Made by a program: the position numbers and the translations under genes. Of a DNA stretch of 64,000 nt, positions 46,047 through 54,284 are shown in pieces (within the stretch, counting starts at the first letter, position 1; every line of letters starts with the position of its first letter). The stretch spans positions 124,001-188,000 of the forward strand of contig JAQQAP010000016.1 of assembly GCA_028533045.1 (NCBI GenBank), given 5' to 3'. The DNA comes from Spirochaetales bacterium. GTDB lineage: Bacteria > Spirochaetota > Spirochaetia > DSM-2461. The notes beneath the pieces are model-generated. The model searched no databases. It saw only the letters and a list, made by a program, of their open reading frames with translations, and had not been told where the DNA came from.

Positions 46047-46149
46047 AGTCTTTATATATTTTTATTGAATTGTAAACAAATTGCAAAGGAATTTGATGGG
46101 AATCTCATAATACTGGATTAAAGAAATAAAAAGTTTTATTATACCAGCG

Positions 46150-49100
46150 ATGAATAGACGTAATGATAATAAAGCCTATTGGCTTGGCATAGATATTGGT
46201 TCCACTACGGTTAAAGCTGCCTTGGTAAATGATGATAAAGAGTTAATCTACCACGATTATCGCCGTCACGGAGCGGAGCAGCGGACAGCCGCCCACCGGC
46301 TTCTTACGGATATTTCCGATAAATTCCCCGATGTACAGGTGATTCCCGTATTCTGCGGGAGCGGTTCCCGCGAACTGTCCCGTGAACTGGGGGCCTCCTA
46401 TATTCAGGAAGTGGTGGCCAACTCCCTCTCGGTTCGGGAATTTTATCCGGACACCCGGGTTGCCATCGAACTGGGCGGCCAGGATGCGAAGGTAACCTTT
46501 TTTCACCGGGATGAGAAAAGCGGCAAACTGGTTGCTTCGGATATGAGAATGAACGGAAGCTGTGCCGGGGGAACCGGAGCCTTTCTGGACGAAGTAGCCG
46601 GTATCCTAAAGCTTCCCATCGAAGAGCTCAACGACTACGCCAGCCGGGGAGAGACGGTTTACGACATCTCCGGCCGATGCGGGGTTTTTGCCAAGACCGA
46701 TATTCAACCCCTCCTTAATGCGGGAATAGGGAAGGAAGATTTGGCCCTCTCCTGTTATCATGCCATTGCCAAACAGACCATCGGCGGATTGGCCCAGGGG
46801 CTTGAAATCCACCCGCCCGTTATTTTTGAAGGGGGCCCCCTCCATTTTAATCCCCGACTGGTGGATGTGTTTGGAGAGCGGCTTAACCTTAAGGAAAATC
46901 AGATTATTCGTCCGGAGAATCCGGAAATCATGATAGCCTACGGCGCTGCCTTGGGAGTCCCGGCCATGTTTGAAGAGGCCCGGTCCCATCCCTTAGGCGA
47001 ATTTCTTACCCACAACGCCTTTAACCACCCGGATAAGCCGGAACATTCCGAACTGGCCGAAGCCTATTTTGCCGATGAAGAGGAAATTGATTCTTTTAAA
47101 AAACGCCATGAACTGCCCGCCGCCCCCGACTTCGGCAAGTATACCGGACAAACCCTGGACGTATGGCTGGGGATCGACGCCGGTTCTACAACCAGCAAAT
47201 TTGTCCTTCTTAATGACAAGGAAGAATTGGTCTACACCTATTACGGGAAAAACCACGGCGAACCGCTTAAGGTCGTAAGAAACGCCCTTCTGGACCTAAA
47301 GAAGACCGCCGATCAGCTTAACATCACCCTCAATATCCAGGGGGTGGGAACCACCGGCTACGGGGAACTTCTCTTTAACAAGGCTTTTCGCGGTGATTAC
47401 CACACTGTAGAGACCGTAGCCCATACGGAGGCGGCCCTAAAGTACGCCCCGGGAACCTCATTCATCCTCGATATCGGCGGACAGGACATTAAAGCCATTT
47501 TTCTGGGAGAGGAGGGGATCGTTACGGGAATCACCCTGAATGAAGCCTGTTCTGCCGGCTGCGGCTCCTTTTTGGAGAATTTTGCCGATTCTTTGAATAT
47601 TCCCGTGGGCAGCATTGCGGAAATGGCCTTCTCCTCAAAGGCTCCCTCCGTTTTGGGATCTCGCTGTACGGTTTTTATGAACTCCTCCATTATTACAGAG
47701 CAAAAAAACGGTAAAACCCCGTCGGATATCATGGCCGGTCTTTGTAACTCCATCGTGGAGAACGTTTTTACCAAGGTTATCCGCCTTACCAATATGAAGG
47801 CCCTGGGAGACCGAATCGTCGTTCAGGGGGGAACCTTTCGCAACGATGCGGTACTGCGGGCCCTGGAGAAATTTACCGGCCGGGAAGTGGTGCGCGCTCC
47901 CTATCCGGGTGAGATGGGCGCCATCGGGATTGCCCTTCTCACAAAGAAAAATGCCGCGGGAAAAGGCGCAGGTACTCGTTTCCTGAGCTGGGAAGAGCTG
48001 GAGAACTTCTCCTATGAGAGAGAAACCGGCCTTGTTTGCCATTTCTGTTCCAATAACTGTAACCGTACCCTTATTCGTTTTTCCGGCGGAGAAAGCCACA
48101 TTACCGGTAACAGATGTGAGCGGGGAGAGATCCTGGGCGATGTAAAAGACCCGGAAGCCCGGGAAAAACTCAAAAAGTTGAACCGCGATAAAAAACAGAA
48201 TCGGGACCTCTTTAAAGCCCGGGAAGGCTACCTGCTCAAGGAGTATCCCGTAGAGGTTATTTCCCCTAAGAAGGACATTACCATCGGCCTGCCCCGGAGC
48301 CTGGATTTTTGGGAGAGTTATCCCTTTTGGAACACGATTTATACAGCCCTGGGCTTTAAAACCCGCCTCTCCGCCCGATCGAACCGTACTATGTTCGAAG
48401 AGGGCCTGGCCTCGGTTCCTTCCGATACGGTCTGTTTTCCCGCCAAACTGGCTCACGGCCATCTGAACGACTTGATCGACCACAAGGTGGACCGCATCTT
48501 CATGCCCATCATGAACCGCATGGTGCCGGAAAACCCCTCTGTCCCCACCAGTCAGCACGCCTGTGCCGTTCTCAAGGGTTATCCCATGGTACTCCAGGCG
48601 AGTCAGGAGCCGGAGGAGAAGCACGGTATTCCCTTTGATACCCCCGTATTCCACTGGACAGACAAGAAGGCCCGGGTCGACTCTATCGTTGATTTTTTCA
48701 ACAGCACCTTCGGCCTGCCCGATCAGACCATACGGGACGCCATCGCCCAGGGGGATAAAGCCCTCGATGCCTTTCATCAAGCCATGGAAGAGGAGGGACA
48801 GGCCCTGCTCGATTCTCTGGAAGAGGGGGAGTTCGCCGTTGTCATGGCCGGTCGTCCCTACCATTCGGACCCGCTCATCAACCACAACCTGTCCGATTAC
48901 TTTACCCGGGACAACATCCCCGTCCTTCCCCTGGACGCCCTGCCGGGGCTCCATAAATCCCGACTTGATTCGGTCCGGGCGGAACTCACCGTTAACTACC
49001 ACGTGCGCATGTTCGCCGCCGCCCAAATCGTCATAAACGACCCCCGCCTGGAGTATGTACAAATCGTCAGCTTCGGCTGCGGCCACGACGCGGTTATTAC

Positions 49101-50514
49101 GGACGAACTGAACCGGCTCCTCTCCGAAGGGGCGGGAAAGAGCCCCCTCTCCATTAAAATGGATGAGAGCGACGTAACAGGACCCCTGAATATTCGGGTC
49201 AAATCCTTTGTGGAAACGGTCCGCACCCGTCGGGCCAAGGGCATTGTTACTCCCGTTAAGGAGGTCAAAGCCTACGCCAAACCCTACGAGAAAAAGGATC
49301 GTAAGAAAACCATCTACGTTCCCAACGTCTCCTGGGCTTTTGCTCAGGTGGGTACCGCCGCCATCCGAGGCCAGGGCTACAACGTGGAAGCCCTTCCCAT
49401 GGGAGGAGAACGGGCCATCGCCCTGGGAAAGAAGTACGTTCACAACGACATGTGCTTCCCCGCCCAGATAAACATAGGCGAGTTTCTGGCCCTTCTGGAG
49501 TCCACCGACAAGGATCCGGAAGACTGCGTTCTTATTTTGGCGAAGGATCAGTGCGACTGCCGCCTGGCCCACTACGCCATGATGGCCCGTCAGGCCCTGG
49601 ACGATGCGGGGTACGAAAACACCCTGCTCACCACCCTCGATACGGACCTGAAGAACCTCCACCCGGGATTCAGCCTTAACCCCCTCTTCGAACTGCGCAT
49701 GCTCTGGGGACTGGTCATGAACGACGCTCTTGAGGATTTGCGACGAAAAATCCGCCCCTACGAAAAGAACTCCGGAGAGACCAATAAAATCTTTGAGGAG
49801 ACCGTACTGGCCATGTGCGACGGCTTTGAACGGTCCCTTCCCACGGCCATCAAAGCCTATGAAAAGGGTGTGGAACGGCTCATGAAAATGGACTACGACC
49901 GGAGCGAACGGAAACCGCGGGTCTTCATGATCGGAGAGTTTTTGCTCAACTTCCATCCCGGTTCAAACAACTACATAGAGGATTACCTGGAAGAGAACGA
50001 CCTGGAAGTCATCATGCCCAATCTTTTTTACAGCATCCATCGGGAATACCTCTTGGAAATGGACCAGAGCGCCGAATATCACGTCTCCGTTCCCGCCGTA
50101 AAACTCTTCCTTACCAAGGCCACCGAGAAGTACGTAAGCCATGTGGTCAAAAAGGTAAACCGCGTTGCCGCCCGCCATCCCCTGTGGGAAGAAAAACCGG
50201 AATTGAGGGAAATAGCCCTTCGCTCCCAGCACATCATCGACAAAACCTTTACCTCCGGGGAAGGCTGGATGATCGCCGGAGAAATCCTCCACAACGCCGA
50301 GCACGGGGTCAACTCCTTCCTCATCCTCCAACCCTTCGGCTGCCTCCCCAATCACGTCACCGGGCGGGGACTGGTCAAAGCCATCAAAAAAGAGATGCCC
50401 CACATACAGGTACTGGCCCTGGACTACGATCCGGACACCAGCTTCGCCAACGTGGAAAACCGTCTGCAGATGCTTATCATAAATACAAAGGAAAGGGCCA
50501 AAAGCGAGAATTAG
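46150..50514 (+). CDS. Acyl-CoA dehydratase activase, double BadF/BadG ATPase fusion
   Basis: The 1,454-residue protein has two HgdC/BadF-type ATPase domains (GIDIGSTTVKAALV at 13; GIDAGSTTSKFVLL near 342). Both carry the iron-sulfur cysteine regions (GSCAGGTGAFLDE, CSAGCGSFLENF, GSRCTVF). A CxxC pair follows (VCHFCSNNCN), then a DUF2229 domain and a C-terminal dehydratase-like domain. Such proteins energise electron transfer to 2-hydroxyacyl-CoA dehydratases or related ATP-dependent reductases. No separate dehydratase subunits are adjacent. The ATG has no ribosome binding site; TATTAT lies seven bases upstream. Third codon positions are very C/G-rich in the second half. Confidence 0.88.
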   Translation: MNRRNDNKAYWLGIDIGSTTVKAALVNDDKELIYHDYRRHGAEQRTAAHRLLTDISDKFPDVQVIPVFCGSGSRELSRELGASYIQEVVANSLSVREFYPDTRVAIELGGQDAKVTFFHRDEKSGKLVASDMRMNGSCAGGTGAFLDEVAGILKLPIEELNDYASRGETVYDISGRCGVFAKTDIQPLLNAGIGKEDLALSCYHAIAKQTIGGLAQGLEIHPPVIFEGGPLHFNPRLVDVFGERLNLKENQIIRPENPEIMIAYGAALGVPAMFEEARSHPLGEFLTHNAFNHPDKPEHSELAEAYFADEEEIDSFKKRHELPAAPDFGKYTGQTLDVWLGIDAGSTTSKFVLLNDKEELVYTYYGKNHGEPLKVVRNALLDLKKTADQLNITLNIQGVGTTGYGELLFNKAFRGDYHTVETVAHTEAALKYAPGTSFILDIGGQDIKAIFLGEEGIVTGITLNEACSAGCGSFLENFADSLNIPVGSIAEMAFSSKAPSVLGSRCTVFMNSSIITEQKNGKTPSDIMAGLCNSIVENVFTKVIRLTNMKALGDRIVVQGGTFRNDAVLRALEKFTGREVVRAPYPGEMGAIGIALLTKKNAAGKGAGTRFLSWEELENFSYERETGLVCHFCSNNCNRTLIRFSGGESHITGNRCERGEILGDVKDPEAREKLKKLNRDKKQNRDLFKAREGYLLKEYPVEVISPKKDITIGLPRSLDFWESYPFWNTIYTALGFKTRLSARSNRTMFEEGLASVPSDTVCFPAKLAHGHLNDLIDHKVDRIFMPIMNRMVPENPSVPTSQHACAVLKGYPMVLQASQEPEEKHGIPFDTPVFHWTDKKARVDSIVDFFNSTFGLPDQTIRDAIAQGDKALDAFHQAMEEEGQALLDSLEEGEFAVVMAGRPYHSDPLINHNLSDYFTRDNIPVLPLDALPGLHKSRLDSVRAELTVNYHVRMFAAAQIVINDPRLEYVQIVSFGCGHDAVITDELNRLLSEGAGKSPLSIKMDESDVTGPLNIRVKSFVETVRTRRAKGIVTPVKEVKAYAKPYEKKDRKKTIYVPNVSWAFAQVGTAAIRGQGYNVEALPMGGERAIALGKKYVHNDMCFPAQINIGEFLALLESTDKDPEDCVLILAKDQCDCRLAHYAMMARQALDDAGYENTLLTTLDTDLKNLHPGFSLNPLFELRMLWGLVMNDALEDLRRKIRPYEKNSGETNKIFEETVLAMCDGFERSLPTAIKAYEKGVERLMKMDYDRSERKPRVFMIGEFLLNFHPGSNNYIEDYLEENDLEVIMPNLFYSIHREYLLEMDQSAEYHVSVPAVKLFLTKATEKYVSHVVKKVNRVAARHPLWEEKPELREIALRSQHIIDKTFTSGEGWMIAGEILHNAEHGVNSFLILQPFGCLPNHVTGRGLVKAIKKEMPHIQVLALDYDPDTSFANVENRLQMLIINTKERAKSEN

Positions 50515-50531
50515 CTCTTTTTTCGGGGCCA

Positions 50532-50565
50532 TTCCCGGAACCCTCCTCGCGGAAGGTTCCGGGAA
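50532..50565. repeat. GC-rich perfect inverted repeat in a convergent gap
   Basis: TTCCCGGAACC (50532-50542) and GGTTCCGGGAA (50555-50565) form an 11-bp perfect stem, and most of the 12-base loop can also pair. The rest of the 144-base gap (to 50658) is GC-rich with two related GGCTCACG motifs. No T-run follows, so it is not a classic terminator. It could be a dispersed intergenic repeat. Confidence 0.7.
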
Positions 50566-50658
50566 CCGGGCTGCTCCAGGCTCCGGGCTCACGCCCTCCG
50601 GCCCCAAGGGGTCTGCCATTCGCAGGCTCACGGCCCCTTCCGTATCCCTTGTCCGCTA

Positions 50659-51267
50659 CTATTTCTTATATATTAGAAGGAAAAGGGGGAACTGTTTCTT
50701 TTCCCCGTCAATGACTTTTTCATTAATAAAAGGGTAGGTGGTGGAGACTTTCTCCAAACCCAGACCGTTAAGATGGGATTCCAGATCGGCCACATTAAAA
50801 CCGTTGTGTGCCGTTTCCAGATGTTCCCCGTGAAAGGAACCGTCCTCTTCGACTAAATCGGCCAGGCAGAGGTATCCCCCGGGCATCGTCATCTCCGAGA
50901 GGATTTTTACTGCCCCGTAGGCATCGGGGACATGGTGAAGGGCCTGGAGGGTGACAATCAGGTCAAACCTCTCCGCCGGAGAGACCGTGAAAATATCGCA
51001 AATTTGGCCTATGGCCCGGGAATTATCGGTGATCTTGTTATTAACCTGCTCAATCATGCCTTCCGAGCTGTCCCAGAAGGTCATATGATTTATGGTATCG
51101 AGAAAATTGAATCCCAAAAGACCGGTGCCACAGCCAAAATCGAGGCCTTTAAAGTTTTTTTTGAGAGGCAGGGAGTCCTTAATCGCCTCGGCAAAACGTT
51201 TTGTTCTGCGAAGGCGGTATTGCTGCTTGTCCCAATGGGCCGCTTCAACGTCAAATTGATTTTTCAT
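50659..51267 (-). CDS. Class I SAM-dependent methyltransferase
   Basis: The 202-residue protein has the SAM-binding motif LDFGCGTGLLGFNFL and downstream LQALHHVPD, CLADLVEEDG. It resembles generic YdaC/UbiE-like methyltransferases; the substrate is not identifiable. It is followed on the same strand by no gene and preceded by an FMN-binding protein 42 bases upstream. Confidence 0.8.
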   Translation of the reverse strand: MKNQFDVEAAHWDKQQYRLRRTKRFAEAIKDSLPLKKNFKGLDFGCGTGLLGFNFLDTINHMTFWDSSEGMIEQVNNKITDNSRAIGQICDIFTVSPAERFDLIVTLQALHHVPDAYGAVKILSEMTMPGGYLCLADLVEEDGSFHGEHLETAHNGFNVADLESHLNGLGLEKVSTTYPFINEKVIDGEKKQFPLFLLIYKK

Positions 51268-51308
51268 AATATTTTGTGTTGCTCCCCCGTTAGCCGGGGG
51301 AAAAAGGT

Positions 51309-51695
51309 TTAGGCCAGTTTATCGGCGCCGCAGTAAACTTCATCCACAGTCAGGTAAACACCGGCTTTGGGGGTCATCTGGGGGTGATTTACATGAACCC
51401 ATTCAACCACATCGTCGTATTTTTTCCCTTCCGTGACAGTTTCCGCTTTACATTTGAGCTGATAGGCTTTACGGGTATCCGGGTCGAGTACAACAACACT
51501 CATAACGGGGTTGCTGTCAAGATTTTCCCGGGTTTTCTCAAACTTGTTATCCGCCACAACAAGGGTATCACCGTCGAGGGCTTTGATATAGGTAACATAA
51601 ACAAGATTGGGATTGCCGTCGGCGCTGGCCGTAGCGAGACAGGTGGGCATGGTTTTGGAAATGGCATCGAGAACTTCATTAGACATTTTGGACAT
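51309..51695 (-). CDS. Pyridoxamine 5'-phosphate oxidase-family FMN-binding protein
   Basis: The 128-residue protein has the split-barrel pattern of small PNPOx-like flavoproteins (CLATASADGNPNLVYVTYI, DTLVVADNKFEKTRENL). AAGGAG precedes the ATG. Such proteins bind FMN or heme; the reaction is unknown. Confidence 0.8.
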   Translation of the reverse strand: MSKMSNEVLDAISKTMPTCLATASADGNPNLVYVTYIKALDGDTLVVADNKFEKTRENLDSNPVMSVVVLDPDTRKAYQLKCKAETVTEGKKYDDVVEWVHVNHPQMTPKAGVYLTVDEVYCGADKLA

Positions 51696-51851
51696 AATTA
51701 TTACTCCTTAGGGTTAACTTATTTACATAGTACCAAAAATAGCGTGCATATGCAATATATGACTTATTGGTAAAAGTATCGCCCCTTTTTTCCTTGCCAG
51801 CCCATCCCGTACCTTGTAGAATTATCATTATTCAGAATAAAGGGGATTAAA

Positions 51852-53078
51852 ATGAAGATAACCGACGCCAAAGTGTTTGTGGGCGGGCCCAAGAAGAACT
51901 ATGTTACCCTCAAAATCATGACAGACCAGGGTATTTACGGTCTGGGTGATGCCACTTTAAATAATCGGGAAACCTTAACGGCCAAGTATCTGCAGGATTA
52001 TCTGGTCCCCTGCCTTATAGGGATGGACCCCCGCAGGAGCGAAGACATTTGGCAGTATTTCTACCGGGGGGCTTATTTTCGCCGGGGTCCCATTGCCATG
52101 GCCGCCTTCGGCGCCATCGATATCGCCCTGTGGGATATAAAGGCAAAACTGGCCGGACTGCCCCTTTACGAACTCTTTGGAGGAAAAAGCCGGGAAGGTG
52201 CCATGGTTTACGCCCACGCCACCGGGGCGGACCTGGATGATTTGATCGAATCTATCGAGAACTATGTGGCCCAGGGCTACAAGGCCGTTCGACTACAGTG
52301 CGGAATCCCGGGTATGCCTTCCGAGTCCTATGGGGTCTCCTCCAAAAAAGAGAACTCCAAGCACTTTATTACTAACTTCCTGGGGGACAAGCCAAAGGAA
52401 GAGATTTGGGATACAGAGAAATACCTTCGCTATATGCCCGGGGTATTTGAAAAACTGCGGGTGAAATTCGGCCCGGACCTAAAACTACTCCACGACGTAC
52501 ACCACCGTCTCCTGCCCCGGGAAGCGGCGGAATTCGCCAAGGAAATCGAGCAGTACAAACTGTTCTGGCTGGAAGATCCCACCCCGGCGGAAGACCAGGA
52601 AGCTATTCGCTATATACGGCAGCACTCCACAGTTCCCATTGCCATTGGGGAAGTCTTTAACTCCATTTATGATTGCAACAAGCTGATTGAGGAGAACCTG
52701 ATAGATTTCATAAGGGTGGCCTGTACCTATGCAGGCGGGATTACCCATGTAAAACGTATTGTAGACTTGGCGGGTCTCCACAATGTGCGTACCGGCTTCC
52801 ACGGCGCCCCCAGCCATTCTCCTATCTCAATGGCGGCCCAGGCCCATTTGAACGCCTGGGCTCCCAACTTTGGGATTCAGGAGTATCTCGTATTGGGGAC
52901 TCCCGAATGCGACGCCCTCTTTCCCTCAAAGCACAAACTGGTGGACGGGCTCTTCCATGTGAGTGACGAGCCGGGCCTGGGAGTGGACTTTGATGAGAAA
53001 GAAGTGGAAAAATACGAATACTCCCTGGGATTCCACCCGGTGACCCGTCTTGTGGACGGCACTATGTGGAATTACTGA
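51852..53078 (+). CDS. manD: D-mannonate dehydratase family protein (enolase superfamily)
   Basis: The 408-residue protein matches the ManD/RspA type of the enolase superfamily. The metal ligands are the Asp in LLHDVHHRL, the Glu in WLEDPTP and the Glu in IAIGEVFN; the His in FHGAPSHSPIS follows. ManD converts D-mannonate to 2-keto-3-deoxygluconate in hexuronate breakdown, although some members act weakly on gluconate instead. AAGGGGAT precedes the ATG. A glycosidase and its regulator lie 1 kb downstream on the other strand, which may reflect sugar-acid use. Confidence 0.88.
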   Translation: MKITDAKVFVGGPKKNYVTLKIMTDQGIYGLGDATLNNRETLTAKYLQDYLVPCLIGMDPRRSEDIWQYFYRGAYFRRGPIAMAAFGAIDIALWDIKAKLAGLPLYELFGGKSREGAMVYAHATGADLDDLIESIENYVAQGYKAVRLQCGIPGMPSESYGVSSKKENSKHFITNFLGDKPKEEIWDTEKYLRYMPGVFEKLRVKFGPDLKLLHDVHHRLLPREAAEFAKEIEQYKLFWLEDPTPAEDQEAIRYIRQHSTVPIAIGEVFNSIYDCNKLIEENLIDFIRVACTYAGGITHVKRIVDLAGLHNVRTGFHGAPSHSPISMAAQAHLNAWAPNFGIQEYLVLGTPECDALFPSKHKLVDGLFHVSDEPGLGVDFDEKEVEKYEYSLGFHPVTRLVDGTMWNY

Positions 53079-53083
53079 GGGAC

Positions 53084-54205
53084 TTAAATCGGCTCTGAAG
53101 AAGCGCGCCACTCACAAACTTGGTTGCGTCCGCCGTTCTTGGCTTTGTACAATTCTTTATCGGCCCGTTCTATAATATCGTTAACCCCGTCATTGGCGCA
53201 GTTTAGGGAAAGACCAATGCTAAGGGTTATTTTTATATTGTTTCTGAAGCTTAGTGATTCTACACTTTTCCGAATCCGCTCTGCCGCCTCCCGGCCGTTA
53301 GCACGGTCCGGGTGTGTGAGGATCATAATGAATTCTTCTCCTCCGTACCGTGCGACAATGTCAAAACTACGGATATTTTTTTTCATGGTCTCCGCCACTC
53401 GCCTTAGCACTTCATCTCCGAAGAGATGGCCGTAGCTGTCGTTAACACTCTTGAAATAGTCGATATCCGCCATTAATACATAGAAGGAAGAGGAATCCTT
53501 TTGGGCTTCGGCCAGTTCCTCTTTAAGTTTTGTTAGAAAGTACTCTCTTGAGAAAGTATTGGTAAGTTGGTCCCGGATAGAGAGTTCTTCCAGAGCCTTG
53601 TTCCGGATTTTCAGTTCCTCCATCAAACCGGTTACGACTTGTCTTTCCTTTTTGTAACCGTTAAAAGCCGAGTAGGACACAAAAACTAATACGGCGGAGA
53701 CAGAAGCCACGGCAACGGAGAGATCTATGAGATGGCTTATTTCATCGTGATAGGGAACAATCACTTCCGGATGGCAAAAGGTCCATATTATTATGGAAAT
53801 GTAATAGACAATGAAAAACGCCACCACGTATAAGAGTTTCTTCCCTTTAAGATGGAAGGCGTAAAAAACAATGATCATAACCATATAAATAGGGGCCGCC
53901 CCTTCATAGCCGTTATTGGTCAGGAAAACAAAGGGAATATAAAAAAGGGAACCGAAAAGGATTATGACATAGGTGGTATTCCTAATGGATTTACGTAATA
54001 TTACGGGCAAAAAAAGGCACATTAATATAATGATCAGATGGGGGAGATTCATCAGGAAGGAGACCTGAAACAATATCCCCAATAGGAAACCAATGACCGA
54101 AAGACAGGCGCTCACCGAAAAGAAAATCACATAAAGCTGATCCTTTAGCTCCAGATGATCATAGGTTTCTCTTAGTTTTTTAAGAAAGGTCCCGCTTTTA
54201 TCCAT
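53084..54205 (-). CDS. Membrane-bound diguanylate cyclase (GGDEF)
   Basis: The 373-residue protein has six N-terminal membrane helices (residues about 20-190) as sensor, then a GGDEF domain. The active loop is RYGGEEF, and the product-inhibition I-site RSFD sits five residues before it, so it should be an active, feedback-controlled c-di-GMP synthase. The PilZ protein at 13.3-13.7 kb is a possible receptor. The start is set by TATAAT six bases upstream, without a Shine-Dalgarno. Confidence 0.92.
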   Translation of the reverse strand: MDKSGTFLKKLRETYDHLELKDQLYVIFFSVSACLSVIGFLLGILFQVSFLMNLPHLIIILMCLFLPVILRKSIRNTTYVIILFGSLFYIPFVFLTNNGYEGAAPIYMVMIIVFYAFHLKGKKLLYVVAFFIVYYISIIIWTFCHPEVIVPYHDEISHLIDLSVAVASVSAVLVFVSYSAFNGYKKERQVVTGLMEELKIRNKALEELSIRDQLTNTFSREYFLTKLKEELAEAQKDSSSFYVLMADIDYFKSVNDSYGHLFGDEVLRRVAETMKKNIRSFDIVARYGGEEFIMILTHPDRANGREAAERIRKSVESLSFRNNIKITLSIGLSLNCANDGVNDIIERADKELYKAKNGGRNQVCEWRASSEPI

Positions 54206-54211
54206 AATATG

Positions 54212-54217
54212 ATTATA
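54212..54217 (-). promoter_or_regulatory. -10 box of the diguanylate cyclase gene (leaderless spacing)
   Basis: A perfect TATAAT on the minus strand lies six bases before the ATG at 54205. The -35 region is poor. Confidence 0.55.
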
Positions 54218-54284
54218 GTCTATATTTTTCTTTTGCGAGACCTTTTCTTAAAAAAATCAGTGGCCTATAAAGTCTTGCTGTCTT

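Noticed and set aside
47635..49956. A 773-codon open frame antisense to the activase gene
   Set aside because: It is a shadow produced by the strong C/G third-position bias of the sense gene. Its translation has no recognisable domain and the sense frame has clear motifs throughout.
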